This document shows, one piece after another, positions 7,339 through 16,140 of a DNA stretch of 64,000 nt (position 1 is the stretch's first letter; every line of letters starts with the position of its first letter). Position numbers and translations under genes: made by a program. Origin of the DNA: an uncultured Selenomonadales bacterium (GTDB taxonomy: Bacteria; Bacillota; Negativicutes; Selenomonadales; Selenomonadaceae); NCBI GenBank assembly GCA_937877655.1, contig CALFJC010000176.1, forward strand, positions 1-64,000. Reading direction: 5' to 3'. The notes below the pieces were generated by a model. That model did no database searches. It was not told the DNA's origin and saw nothing but the letters and a program-made list of their open reading frames with translations.

Positions 7339-9258
7339 TTGAACAGTTTTTTGCGCAACGTCGGGTTTTATTTGCTGGTGATTTTTATCGCGATAACTGC
7401 TTATGACTATTTTTCCGTGAAGCCTCAACCTGTGGAAGAAACCGCTTATTCGCAATTTCTGGAGATGGTTGAAAAGGGCGAAGTCACGAAAGTTGTATTG
7501 GTAAAGAATACGATTAAAGTCACGAAAAAGGACGGCGGCGAGTTCACGACGATAGCACCCGACGAGCCGATTGGCGACGAAAATCTTGTCGGAAAACTCG
7601 AAGCCAAAGGAGTAGAAATAACTGCGCAGAATCCGAAAGATCCGCCGTGGTGGATGACGCTCCTTTCTTCTTTGTTGCCGATAGTAATTTTGATTGGCGC
7701 ATGGTATTTCATAATCATGCAAACTCAAGGCGGCGGCTCCAAAGTTATGTCTTTCGGGAAAAGCCGCGCAAAATTGATGGGCGGCGACAAAGTCAAAGTC
7801 ACGTTTAACGACGTGGCGGGCGCGGATGAAGCCAAAGAAGAACTTCAAGAGGTCGTCGAGTTCCTTAAGCACCCGAAAAAATTTAATGATCTCGGCGCGA
7901 GAATTCCTAAAGGCGTTTTACTTTTCGGTCCGCCCGGCACGGGCAAAACTCTTTTGGCAAAAGCTGTCGCGGGAGAAGCGGGCGTTGCGTTTTTCTCTAT
8001 AAGCGGCTCCGATTTTGTGGAAATGTTCGTGGGCGTCGGCGCGTCGCGAGTCAGAGATTTATTCGCGCAGGCGAAAAAAAATTCTCCCTGCATAATTTTT
8101 ATTGATGAAATTGATGCTGTCGGTCGTCAACGCGGAGTGAATGTCGGCGGCGGACATGATGAACGCGAACAAACTTTGAATCAGTTGCTTGTCGAAATGG
8201 ACGGTTTCGCGCCCAACGAAGGGATAATCATAATTGCGGCAACGAACCGCCCCGACATTTTGGATCAAGCACTTTTGAGACCGGGACGCTTTGACAGACA
8301 AATTGTCGTCGATAAGCCCGATGTTGTGGGACGAATTGCGATTTTAAAAGTTCACACAAAAGGCAAGCCCATTGCGAAGGATGCCGACTTGGATATTTTG
8401 GCGCGGCGGACTCCGGGATTTACGGGCGCGGATTTGGCTAATCTTGTCAATGAAGCGGCACTTTTGGCGGCGCGCAGAAATAAACACGAAATTAACATGA
8501 CGGAGCTTGAAGAATCGATTGAACGAGTTATGGCGGGTCCCGAAAGAAAATCCAAAGTCATGAGCGAGGACGAAAAAAAGTTGACGGCTTATCACGAAGG
8601 CGGACATGCTTTGGTGGGCATGATGTTAAAGCACGCCGATCCTGTTCACAAAGTTACGATAATTCCTCGCGGCAGGGCGGGCGGTTATACTCTCATGTTG
8701 CCGAAAGAAGATCGAAGTTACGCCACGCGCTCGGAACTTTTGGACAGATTGAAAGTTGCAATGGGCGGGCGCGTCGCCGAAGAAATTGTTCTCAACGAAA
8801 TTTCTACGGGCGCATCTCAAGACATTCAGCAGGCGAGCCGCATTGTTCGCGCAATGATTATGCAATACGGCATGAGTGAACATTTGGGCTTTGTTTCTTA
8901 CGGCGGCGATCCTTCTCAGCAATATTATTTCGGGCAGACGCAGAAAAATTATTCGGAGGAAGTTGCGGGCGAAATCGACAAAGAAATTCACAAGTACATG
9001 GAAGAAGCTTACGAGGCTTGCCGCACAATCATAAACGATAATCGCGACAGTCTTGAAAAAATCGCGCAGGCTTTGATGGACAAGGAGACGTTGACGGCGC
9101 AGGAACTTAAAGATATTGTCTTCGGCGAAAAGAAAATTGATTTGGAAAAGCCGCCTGTCGACCCGCCGACTCCGCCGCCCGAACCCGTACCCGTCGAATT
9201 GGTTAAGGAAGTCGAACAACCGAAAATTCCCGACGGCTCGACGCCCGATCCCGTTTAA
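7339..9258 (+). CDS. ftsH: ATP-dependent zinc metalloprotease FtsH
   Basis: A membrane-anchored AAA+ protease that degrades misfolded membrane proteins and regulators. It has 639 residues: a first membrane segment near residues 5–22, a periplasmic-side domain, a second segment (LLPIVILIGAWYFIIM, about 113–130), the AAA domain with Walker A GPPGTGKT (~197), Walker B IIFIDEIDAVG and the second region of homology (ATNRPDILDQALLRPGRFDR). The M41 peptidase domain has the zinc site HEGGH at about 419–423. The C-terminus is an unusual Pro-rich tail (PPVDPPTPPPEPVPVE). The start is TTG at 7339, with AAAGGGG eight bases upstream. A terminator follows at 9285. Confidence 0.96.
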   Translation: MNSFLRNVGFYLLVIFIAITAYDYFSVKPQPVEETAYSQFLEMVEKGEVTKVVLVKNTIKVTKKDGGEFTTIAPDEPIGDENLVGKLEAKGVEITAQNPKDPPWWMTLLSSLLPIVILIGAWYFIIMQTQGGGSKVMSFGKSRAKLMGGDKVKVTFNDVAGADEAKEELQEVVEFLKHPKKFNDLGARIPKGVLLFGPPGTGKTLLAKAVAGEAGVAFFSISGSDFVEMFVGVGASRVRDLFAQAKKNSPCIIFIDEIDAVGRQRGVNVGGGHDEREQTLNQLLVEMDGFAPNEGIIIIAATNRPDILDQALLRPGRFDRQIVVDKPDVVGRIAILKVHTKGKPIAKDADLDILARRTPGFTGADLANLVNEAALLAARRNKHEINMTELEESIERVMAGPERKSKVMSEDEKKLTAYHEGGHALVGMMLKHADPVHKVTIIPRGRAGGYTLMLPKEDRSYATRSELLDRLKVAMGGRVAEEIVLNEISTGASQDIQQASRIVRAMIMQYGMSEHLGFVSYGGDPSQQYYFGQTQKNYSEEVAGEIDKEIHKYMEEAYEACRTIINDNRDSLEKIAQALMDKETLTAQELKDIVFGEKKIDLEKPPVDPPTPPPEPVPVELVKEVEQPKIPDGSTPDPV

Positions 9259-9284
9259 AAAAAATTCAGCAGAACGATAGATTC

Positions 9285-9322
9285 AGGGAGGTTGAAGAAA
9301 TTTTGACCTTCCTAATTTTTTT
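9285..9322 (+). terminator. Terminator after ftsH
   Basis: AGGGAGGTT pairs with AACC-type TGACCTTCCT (with G·U pairs) and is followed by AATTTTTTT. It closes the divIC–ftsH operon. Confidence 0.6.
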
Positions 9323-9339
9323 GCAGGGAGGAAAATTTT

Positions 9340-9624
9340 TTGCGTCACGAATATTTAAAGCTCGTCCCCGAAAATATAACCGTCACTTTTACGGACATTC
9401 ATTTTTCAAAGCGGACGGGCGAAAGTATAACCGTTCATCTCGAACGCCCCAATGAAAACGGCTTTGACATTGCCGAATATGTTTTGCCCGTGTGCTACTG
9501 CAAAAAATGTATGGGCTTTACCGAAGACGAGGAATATAAATTGCGGCAATTCGTGGCAAGACACAGCCCGTTGATTTGGGAAATTGCCCGCGAGGACGGT
9601 GAAATCGTTGCCGATATTATATGA
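9340..9624 (+). CDS. Small protein of unknown function, paired with a DUF4160 gene
   Basis: A 94-residue acidic protein beginning at a TTG with GGGAGG upstream. It contains a CYCKKCMGF segment (three Cys, which could bind metal) and ends IAREDGEIVADII. I do not recognise a family. Its 3' end overlaps the start region of the next gene by about 17 bases, so the two are translationally coupled. DUF4160 genes are often found beside small DUF2442-type partners in toxin–antitoxin-like pairs; this protein occupies that place but does not clearly look like DUF2442. Confidence 0.6.
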   Translation: MRHEYLKLVPENITVTFTDIHFSKRTGESITVHLERPNENGFDIAEYVLPVCYCKKCMGFTEDEEYKLRQFVARHSPLIWEIAREDGEIVADII

Positions 9625-9865
9625 GCTCTACGGTTACAAAATTTTCTTTTGGTCAAATGAAAACAACGAGCCCGTTCATGTTCATGTTGCAAAAGGAAAA
9701 CAATCCGCCAATGCCACAAAAATTTGGCTTCCGCCGGAAAGTAATCCCGTTGTGGCGCACAATAAAAGTCGTGTTCCGCAAAAAGATTTGACGCGGCTTT
9801 TAAAAGCCATTGCGCTTGAACGAAACAATATCATTGCTCGTTGGTATGATTATTTCGGAAAATAA
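9608..9865 (+). CDS. DUF4160 domain protein
   Basis: An 85-residue protein with the DUF4160 layout: LPILYELYGYKIFFWSNENN at the start, the His-containing strand EPVHVHVAKG, and an ending LLKAIALERNNIIARWYDYF. The function is unknown; in many genomes the family sits beside a small partner gene, suggesting a toxin–antitoxin-like or regulatory pair. The start is inferred as TTG at 9608, because family members begin directly with the ...PI/FYG strand; GTG at 9599 is the alternative. Confidence 0.7.
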   Translation: MPILYELYGYKIFFWSNENNEPVHVHVAKGKQSANATKIWLPPESNPVVAHNKSRVPQKDLTRLLKAIALERNNIIARWYDYFGK

Positions 9866-9883
9866 TTTTTGGGAGGAATTTTT

Positions 9884-10879
9884 ATGAGTGAAATTGTTTT
9901 GCATTACACCCGCGCAGGGCATGTTGAAAATATTCATCGCGGCGACGTTGCGGCGGTAAATTGCAAGGGCGAAGTCGTGGCGGCGGTCGGCAATGCGCAT
10001 TTGCCGATGTTTTGGCGTTCGGCGGCGAAACCTTTTCAAGCCTTGCCCTTCGTGAAAAACGGCGGGCTCGAAAAATATTCCATAACGGAAGAAGAACTTG
10101 CGCTTTTGGTCTCCAGTCACAGCGGCGAAGAAAATCACGTGGCACTTGTCAGAGAAATTTTGTCGAAACTCGGACTTGATGAGTCGGTTTTGGATTGCGG
10201 AATTGTTCGCCCGATGAGCGGCAAGGCTTTCAAAAAAATTATTGCGGCGGGAGAAAAAGTTTTGCCCGTCCACAATCCTTGTTCGGGAAAACATTCGCAG
10301 ATAATCGCGCTGTCAATGATGCTCGGCATTCCCTACGAAGGCTATACTCAACCCGAACACGAAGCGCAGAAAATTATTTTTAAACATGTGGCAATGGCGT
10401 CGAAAATGCCCGAAGACAAATTGGAAATAGGAATTGACGGTTGCGGCGTACCCGTATTTTATCTGCCGATTTATAACATGTCGCTTGCCTATGCAAGACT
10501 TTCAACGCCTAGTAAAGGCGATTGGGGAGAATATGAAGACGCGGCAACAAAAATTCGCGACGCAATGAGTAAATATCCGCAAATAATTTCGGGGACGGGC
10601 AGAATCGATTTGGCGGTTTCTGAAGTCACGGGCGGAAGAATCATTGCAAAAATCGGCTCGGACGCGGTTTACTGCTTGGCTGTCAAAGACGGCGACTTGG
10701 GCATAACTTTTAAAATTGAGGACGGCGATTATGCGGCGGTAACTCCAATGACAATCGCCGTGTTGAAAAAATTGGATTTGCTGACAAAAGACGAGGCGGC
10801 GGAGTTGGATAAAATTTTCCCGCCCGTTTTAAAAAATCATCGCGGAGAAATTATCGGCACGATTGAGGCTGTCTTTTGA
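9884..10879 (+). CDS. Asparaginase, Rhizobium etli type (asparaginase II family)
   Basis: Hydrolyses L-asparagine to aspartate and ammonia. It has 331 residues. The family-specific motifs are RSAAKPFQALPF, LVSSHSGEENHV, LPVHNPCSGKHSQI and GIDGCGVPVF, with the conserved Cys pair of this serine-type amidohydrolase fold in NPCSGKH and DGCGVP. The start is ATG at 9884, with GGGAGGAATTTTT upstream. The sequence ends GTIEAVF at 10876, then TGA. Its last 13 bases (10867–10879) recur at 10989–11001, flanking the palindromic element that follows. Confidence 0.88.
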   Translation: MSEIVLHYTRAGHVENIHRGDVAAVNCKGEVVAAVGNAHLPMFWRSAAKPFQALPFVKNGGLEKYSITEEELALLVSSHSGEENHVALVREILSKLGLDESVLDCGIVRPMSGKAFKKIIAAGEKVLPVHNPCSGKHSQIIALSMMLGIPYEGYTQPEHEAQKIIFKHVAMASKMPEDKLEIGIDGCGVPVFYLPIYNMSLAYARLSTPSKGDWGEYEDAATKIRDAMSKYPQIISGTGRIDLAVSEVTGGRIIAKIGSDAVYCLAVKDGDLGITFKIEDGDYAAVTPMTIAVLKKLDLLTKDEAAELDKIFPPVLKNHRGEIIGTIEAVF

Positions 10880-10989
10880 AAAAATTTTATTGGGCTAGCA
10901 ATGCGCAGCGTTGCGTACAACCGCGGTTAGTTGCTCCGAAAATTTTTTAAGCAGGAGCGCGACCGCTGTTCTCCCGCTTTTAAAGCGGG
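10880..10989 (+). repeat. Palindromic ~110 bp element, copy 1 (after the asparaginase gene)
   Basis: This stretch aligns over its whole length with 50983–51097 inside folC. Shared blocks are AAAAAATTTT, GCTAG-AATGCGCAG, the 16-mer GAGCGCGACCGCTGTT (10955–10970) and a terminal palindrome. The palindrome here is CCCGCTTT-T-AAAGCGGG (10973–10989), while in folC it is CACTTTT-T-AAAAGTG: the bases differ but the pairing is kept. Thirteen-base direct repeats (GGCTGTCTTTTGA) flank the element. No gene is visible in it. Confidence 0.75.
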
Positions 10990-11001
10990 GCTGTCTTTTG
11001 A

Positions 11002-11030
11002 TTGAAAAGTTAAATTTTCTATGCTAAAAT
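11002..11030 (+). promoter_or_regulatory. birA promoter
   Basis: TTGAAA (11002–11007), a 17-base spacer and TAAAAT (11025–11030), about 20 bases before the birA start codon. Confidence 0.7.
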
Positions 11031-11050
11031 TTTCTGCGAGGTGAATGAAT

Positions 11051-12019
11051 ATGCGAAAGACAATCGTTGAGATTTTGAAGAATGCGGGCGACAATTTTGT
11101 TTCGGGCGAGAGCATCGCCGGAGAGTTGGGCATTTCCCGTACTGCTATCTGGAAACATATTCAGAAACTTCGAGAGAGCGGCTACGAAATTATCAGCCGA
11201 GAAAGATGCGGTTACAAATTAAAAGACGCGCCCGATCTTCTTTTGCCGAGTGAAATTCAAATCGGGCTTGAAACAGAAATTATCGGCAAGAACATGGAAT
11301 ATCATCCTTCGGTTGACTCGACAAATCGCGTTGCAAAAGCTCTTGCCTATAACGGCGCGGAAGAAGGAACAATCGTTGTTGCCGAAGAACAGGAAGTCGG
11401 CAAAGGGCGGCTTGACAGAAAATTTTTTTCGCCGCGAGGAAAAGGCATTTGGTTTTCCGTTATTTTGCGCCCTGAAATTTTGCCGAAAGATGCTCCGAAA
11501 CTTACTTTGATGGCGGCGGTTGCGGTTGCCGAAGCAATGGCGCGTTTCAATCTCAAAGCCGAGATCAAATGGCCAAACGACATTATGTTTGAAGGAAAAA
11601 AACTCGTCGGCATTTTGACGGAGATAACGGGCGAAATCGGCAAGATAACTTATATCGTCGTCGGCGTCGGAATCAATGTAAATATCAGCCGCGAAGATTT
11701 TCCCGAAGAACTTCAAGACGTTGCGGCGTCGCTTTCCGAAATGAACGGCGAAATTTTATCTCGCGTGCAAATTTTCCGCGCAGTGCTTGAAGAATTCGAC
11801 AAGCTTTATATCGAAGTCAAAAATTCGGGTTTTGATAAAGTCATTGAGAGTTGGAAAAAATATAATGTCACGCTCGGAAAAAATGTTCGCGTTATCTCGG
11901 CGGGCGAAGGCGAAGATTTTACGGGCAAAGCAGTTGATTTGAATTCGGACGGAGCACTTGTCGTCGAGACTAAAAACGGACGGCGGGCGGTTTATGCGGG
12001 TGATGTTTCAATCAGATAA
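11051..12019 (+). CDS. birA: Biotin–protein ligase / biotin operon repressor
   Basis: Activates biotin to biotinyl-AMP and attaches it to carboxylase/decarboxylase carrier domains; with its DNA-binding domain it also represses biotin genes. Residues 1–60 are a winged helix (SGESIAGELGISRTAIWKHI). The catalytic domain shows STNRVAK, EEQEVGKGRLDRKFFSP (the ATP/biotin loop), the KWPND motif and GVGINVN; a C-terminal SH3-like domain ends AVYAGDVSIR. The ATG at 11051 has GAGG nine bases upstream; the ATG at 11045 is too close. The last codons and terminator are duplicated just downstream. It would biotinylate the carrier of the sodium-pump decarboxylase whose membrane subunits lie at 23593–25110. 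Confidence 0.93.
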   Translation: MRKTIVEILKNAGDNFVSGESIAGELGISRTAIWKHIQKLRESGYEIISRERCGYKLKDAPDLLLPSEIQIGLETEIIGKNMEYHPSVDSTNRVAKALAYNGAEEGTIVVAEEQEVGKGRLDRKFFSPRGKGIWFSVILRPEILPKDAPKLTLMAAVAVAEAMARFNLKAEIKWPNDIMFEGKKLVGILTEITGEIGKITYIVVGVGINVNISREDFPEELQDVAASLSEMNGEILSRVQIFRAVLEEFDKLYIEVKNSGFDKVIESWKKYNVTLGKNVRVISAGEGEDFTGKAVDLNSDGALVVETKNGRRAVYAGDVSIR

Positions 12020-12039
12020 AAATTTTTCGGATAAAAAAA

Positions 12040-12075
12040 TCCCTCAACCTGCGCGGGCGAGGGAATTTTTTTTTT
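12040..12075 (+). terminator. birA terminator (copy 1)
   Basis: TCCCTC (12040–12045) pairs with GAGGGA (12059–12064) around a GC-rich loop, followed by nine T. Confidence 0.8.
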
Positions 12076-12180
12076 GCGCGTCGTTGTGATATATTTTGAT
12101 AAAGATTTAAGAGTTTGAAAGATTTTTTGGGACGCGGCGGGCGATGTTTCAATCAGATAAAAATTTTTCGGATAAAAAAA

Positions 12181-12215
12181 TCCCTCAACCTGCGCGGGCG
12201 AGGGAATTTTTTTTT
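12181..12215 (+). terminator. Duplicated terminator (copy 2)
   Basis: The same hairpin as the preceding one, 141 bases downstream (12181–12205, then a T-run). Transcription of the MATE gene must start after it, probably at the TGATATATT motif near 12228–12235. Confidence 0.8.
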
Positions 12216-12268
12216 GCGCGTCGTTGTGATATATTTTGATAAAGATTTAAAGGTTTGGAGGCTTTTTT

Positions 12269-13615
12269 TTGAACGCAAGAGATATAGACATGTTGCACGG
12301 CTCGCTGTGGGACAAAATAATTATTTTCGCGTTGCCGCTGGCAATAACGGGCGGTATGCAACAATTTTTAAATGCGACGGACGTTTTCACATTGGGACAA
12401 TTCGTCGGGAAAAATGCAATGGCGGCGGTCGGCAACAATACTTCGATGGTCGGATTAATCGTCAGCTTGATGATGGGCTTGAGTCTCGGCGCGAACGTCG
12501 TTATCGCCCAAAATATCGGCGCACAAAAAATTGATCGCGCACAATCGGCGGTGAGCACGGCTTTTATCTTGGCGGGCATTTGCGGAATTCTTTTCTGTAT
12601 AATCGCGGAACTTTTGGTCGAGCCGATTTTTTATTTCTTGGAAGTGCCGTCAAGCGTCGTGGAAATGGCGGAAACTTATCTGCGAATTTTTCTGCTCGGC
12701 TTGCCCGCGATAAGTTTCTACAATTTTCAAGCGGCGATTTTCCGAAGCAAAGGCGACACGCGCACGCCGTTAATCGCATTGGTTTTTGCAAGCATTGCGA
12801 ATATCATTTTGAATTTAATTTTTGTCCTGCAATTCGATTTGGGAGTTGCGGGCGTGGCGGCGGCGACAGTCCTTGCCAATTTTTTAAGCGCACTGATTTT
12901 ATTCCGAGAACTTTTGAAAGCCGAAGGAATTATAAAACTCCATCTCAACGCGCTGATTGTCGACAAGGAAGAGCTTTTTGAAATTGTCCGAATCGGTTTG
13001 CCGGCGGGCATTCAGGGAATGGTTTTTTCTCTGTCGAATCTTTTGATTCAAGCGGCGATAAATTCTTTGGGCGCGGACGCAATGGCGGCTTCGGCGGCGG
13101 CGTTTACAATCGAAATAAATGTTTTCTGCGTGGTAAACGGCTTCGGGCAGGCGACAACAACTTTTGTCGGACAAAATTACGGCGCGGGAAATTTGCCTCG
13201 TTGCAAGCGGGCGACTTGGGTTTCAATGGGCTTGAGTGCATTTTTCACGCAGACGCTTTGCTTTATGATTTTATTTTTTGTGGAAGAAGTTTTGAGTCTC
13301 TTCAACGAAGACCCCGAAGTCCTTCGGCTCGGCGCAATTCGGCTTTGGTATATCGTCGCGCCCGAAATGCTGAATGTAATTCTGGAAACTTTATCGGGAG
13401 CTCTGCGCGGCTACGGAATTTCAATGACGCCTGCCGTAATAACTTTGATTTGCGTTTGCGGCTTGCGGGTGACTTGGGTTTTCACGGCTTTTGAAAAAAT
13501 CCCGACCTACGAAACTTTGATGCTCGTTTATCCCCTAAGCTGGCTCCTCACGACGATCTGTTTAATCTTCGCATATTTTTATCACATAAAGAGATTGAAA
13601 CCTGCGCGGAAATAA
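12269..13615 (+). CDS. MATE-family multidrug/Na+ efflux transporter
   Basis: A 448-residue membrane protein with about twelve hydrophobic segments in two homologous halves, as in MATE antiporters that expel organic cations in exchange for Na+ or H+. The N-terminal signature is LPLAITGGMQQFLNATDVFTLGQFVG, followed by GLSLGANVVIAQNIGAQ; the second half has GLPAGIQGMVFSLSNLLIQAAIN and FVGQNYGAGN. The start is TTG at 12269 with GGAGG eight bases upstream. This initiation region lies in the second copy of the 141 bp duplication. The substrate is unknown. Confidence 0.9.
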   Translation: MNARDIDMLHGSLWDKIIIFALPLAITGGMQQFLNATDVFTLGQFVGKNAMAAVGNNTSMVGLIVSLMMGLSLGANVVIAQNIGAQKIDRAQSAVSTAFILAGICGILFCIIAELLVEPIFYFLEVPSSVVEMAETYLRIFLLGLPAISFYNFQAAIFRSKGDTRTPLIALVFASIANIILNLIFVLQFDLGVAGVAAATVLANFLSALILFRELLKAEGIIKLHLNALIVDKEELFEIVRIGLPAGIQGMVFSLSNLLIQAAINSLGADAMAASAAAFTIEINVFCVVNGFGQATTTFVGQNYGAGNLPRCKRATWVSMGLSAFFTQTLCFMILFFVEEVLSLFNEDPEVLRLGAIRLWYIVAPEMLNVILETLSGALRGYGISMTPAVITLICVCGLRVTWVFTAFEKIPTYETLMLVYPLSWLLTTICLIFAYFYHIKRLKPARK

Positions 13616-13620
13616 AACCG

Positions 13621-13649
13621 TTGAAAAAACTAAATCTTGATGTTATGAT
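13621..13649 (+). promoter_or_regulatory. Promoter of the TadE/G-like gene
   Basis: TTGAAA (13621–13626), 17 bases, TATGAT (13644–13649) with a TG just upstream of the -10. It begins a few bases after the MATE stop codon. Confidence 0.7.
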
Positions 13650-13708
13650 CGCAATGGAAAAACTTCGGACACCGATTTTATAGTTTTTATATGGAGGAAT
13701 CCTTGAAC

Positions 13709-16117
13709 ATGAAGAAAAATTATTTTAAAAACTTACCCCCCCCCGATTATCGAATTTTAAAATGTCGCGGACAAGTTGCCGTGCTTTTCGCTGTGCTCAT
13801 TCCGATTTTGTTTTTATTTCTCGGAGTGGCTCTTGATCTCGGTTGGTACTATGTGAATGTCTCGCGCTTGCAAAATGCGGCGGACGCGGCGGCGGTTGCG
13901 GGTGCTCAAACTATCATGGACAGTGAATATTTTTCGGGCTATAAAAGCATCACGCTCGTCGGCAAATATCCCGCCAAAGTCAGCAACGAATACCGCGTAA
14001 CCAATATTTACGAGTTGACGGCGGTTGAAAACGGTAACAGCGTTGCCGAAGAATATGTCAACAAAAATCTGTCGAGCGAAAGCCACAGTTCGCTGACCGA
14101 TTCTTGGACAAAAGCGGAGATTCAATCCGAACAAAAACTTTATGAGAAAGATGACAATCTTTATTACGTCGTCCGCTTGAAGGAAGAGATCAAACATTTT
14201 ATGTTGCCCGGCTGGTTTGACGATATGGCTGCGCCCGTGACGGCAGTCGCTCTGATTTCAAAGCGGGCAGTTGTGAATTCTGCAGATGAAGATGACGTTG
14301 TCATTCCCGATGTTCCCGAAATTCCTTCCGGGGTTGACACCTCTGACGTCCCCGATACTCCAACTTTACCTGAAAAGCCCGAAACACCCGAAACACCCGA
14401 AACACCCGAAACAAATAATGTGACTTTGATATTTAATGCAAACGGCGGCACACTGCCTGACGGAACTACAAAAACGATAACACTTCAAGAAGATGAAGAC
14501 GGAAAAGTTAATTCGACGGTCAATCAGTCGGCTGAACGCGAAGAGCATATTTTTTTAGGTTGGAACACGGCGGCGGACGGCAGCGGCAAATCTTATCAAA
14601 ACGGCGATAAGATAACTGAACAAGATTTCAGCGGCGGCAGCCTCACGCTTTACGCACAATGGGCTGAAAATATCCCCGAAGACAACACGATACCCGAAGA
14701 TGTAGATACTGCCATTGAACCCGAAGTCGAAGGCAATTCGATTTACGCCGTCATGAGAAAAGGATATTATGCTGATCCGAACAACATAACCGGTTCCACG
14801 CCCGACTATGAAGGTCACGAAATGACAAAGGTTTATAAAACTTGGATGAAAATTTATACTGAAGGCGGCTCAAGTCAATCGTATGCAGACGCTCGCTGTT
14901 TTTATCCCGATACCGGCGGCTCTGTTTACGACAGCGATTATATGCGCAAGGAAATAACTCACATAACTTCAAAAACGATTTACAAAGACAGATTCTTTCT
15001 CGATTTGGGCTCCGACTTAATGTATAATCACGGGCTGAGTGACACTGCCGGTGTAGGTCACGGCTTATTCGAGACGCGCTGGGATTTAAATTCCATTTTC
15101 AGCGAAGGCGGCGATACATTTACTTCGATAAAAAATCACGCCTACGCAAGCAGATATGACAGCAACAAAATAACTTTTAACTTTCAAAAGAAAACCACAA
15201 CCACACGTTGGGGACAAACTACGACTTCTTACAGTAAAATTTCCTCATCCGAAGGTAAGGAAGCAATTAAGCACAGAGTGCACACGCGATTTAATATCGA
15301 CGGCGGTTTTTCGGGCACGAGTACCGATCCGCTTTGGTTCCGCATTGAGAGCGAGGAACTCAACGAAGGCGGCGGCGACAAACAAAATACAACAGTCCGA
15401 CAAATTTTTATCAATGTGAACTTCGACAATACGAGCAACAGTTATCGTCCGCTGGTTATCTTTTACGACGGTCCCGACCGTGCGCAACTTGACGGCGATG
15501 TTGATGTAGGTAACAATCAAACGGCAAAAGAGAAATATCCGAATTTGAGAGTCCGCGATCCTCTGCCCGTAATTTTGAATCTCAACAAAGATTTCAAAGG
15601 AATTTTGTTCGCGCCGCACAGCCCCGTTGTTATTATCGGCAACGGACATAAAATGATTGGTTTTGTCGTCGCAAAAAGTTTCGTTCAGCTCGGCACGGCA
15701 GCAGGAAATAAAGTCAACGCAACGGGCAATGATCCTGAATTTTATGTCGACAGCTACGGAAATGTTTCTTTCGATACGTTGCCCACGAGCGTTATTCGCC
15801 GTCCTTACAGCAAAGTTTTCAAGAATAAAGATAACGGAAGTTACACTGAAGAATATGACGAAAATACTTTGAATGCGGTTGAAGACAAATACAAGGAAGC
15901 GAATTTCGGTAACTTTGAATGGGTTTATAAATCTAAAGAAGCGTTCAATCTCAGCGAAAATTCTCGCTACGCCTCTTTTGGGATTCACGGCTTGAAAAGA
16001 AATATCTACGTATATCTGAACAGCTCGCAGGCAAGCGACACAACTTTAAGCGATCCGGGTTTCGGCAACTCTGTCGATATGTTCTTTACGACGGTACGTT
16101 CGAGATGGGTTAAGTAA
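13709..16117 (+). CDS. TadE/G-like surface protein with an InlB-type repeat
   Basis: About 802 residues. The N-terminus is a TadE/TadG-like pilus-assembly anchor: GQVAVLFAVLIPILFLFLGV as membrane helix, then RLQNAADAAAVAGAQ. A spacer with PETPETPETPET (about residue 225) leads to an InlB B-repeat-like domain (FNANGGTLPDGTTK…FLGWNTAADGSG…LTLYAQW, about 245–325). The remaining ~470 residues are a large extracellular region of unknown fold, with QNTTVRQIFINVNF and VILNLNKDFKGILFAPHSPV segments. Starts at TTG 13703 or ATG 13709, both behind GGAGG at 13693. A nine-C tract near the start (13736–13744) could allow phase variation. It is monocistronic: own promoter and terminator. It is probably a cell-surface or adhesion protein. 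Confidence 0.7.
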   Translation: MKKNYFKNLPPPDYRILKCRGQVAVLFAVLIPILFLFLGVALDLGWYYVNVSRLQNAADAAAVAGAQTIMDSEYFSGYKSITLVGKYPAKVSNEYRVTNIYELTAVENGNSVAEEYVNKNLSSESHSSLTDSWTKAEIQSEQKLYEKDDNLYYVVRLKEEIKHFMLPGWFDDMAAPVTAVALISKRAVVNSADEDDVVIPDVPEIPSGVDTSDVPDTPTLPEKPETPETPETPETNNVTLIFNANGGTLPDGTTKTITLQEDEDGKVNSTVNQSAEREEHIFLGWNTAADGSGKSYQNGDKITEQDFSGGSLTLYAQWAENIPEDNTIPEDVDTAIEPEVEGNSIYAVMRKGYYADPNNITGSTPDYEGHEMTKVYKTWMKIYTEGGSSQSYADARCFYPDTGGSVYDSDYMRKEITHITSKTIYKDRFFLDLGSDLMYNHGLSDTAGVGHGLFETRWDLNSIFSEGGDTFTSIKNHAYASRYDSNKITFNFQKKTTTTRWGQTTTSYSKISSSEGKEAIKHRVHTRFNIDGGFSGTSTDPLWFRIESEELNEGGGDKQNTTVRQIFINVNFDNTSNSYRPLVIFYDGPDRAQLDGDVDVGNNQTAKEKYPNLRVRDPLPVILNLNKDFKGILFAPHSPVVIIGNGHKMIGFVVAKSFVQLGTAAGNKVNATGNDPEFYVDSYGNVSFDTLPTSVIRRPYSKVFKNKDNGSYTEEYDENTLNAVEDKYKEANFGNFEWVYKSKEAFNLSENSRYASFGIHGLKRNIYVYLNSSQASDTTLSDPGFGNSVDMFFTTVRSRWVK
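13736..13744 (+). repeat. Nine-C homopolymer inside the 5' coding region
   Basis: Nine consecutive C encode three prolines (NLPPPDY) about ten codons into the TadE/G-like gene. Slippage by one or two bases would shift the frame before the membrane anchor. Confidence 0.9.
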
Positions 16118-16140
16118 AAAATTTTTTTAAATCGAAGCAG

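Larger units (their letters stand above)
11996..12277 (+). repeat. 141 bp tandem duplication at the birA–MATE junction
   Basis: Copy 1 is about 11996–12136 and copy 2 about 12137–12277. Each holds the last codons of birA (AGDVSIR and stop), a terminator hairpin and an extended -10-like TGATATATT. Copy 2 continues into the SD and TTG start of the MATE gene; in copy 1 the matching bases have lost the SD (GAAAG for GGAGG) and the start (TGG for TTG). The two copies are nearly identical through the terminator. Confidence 0.9.
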
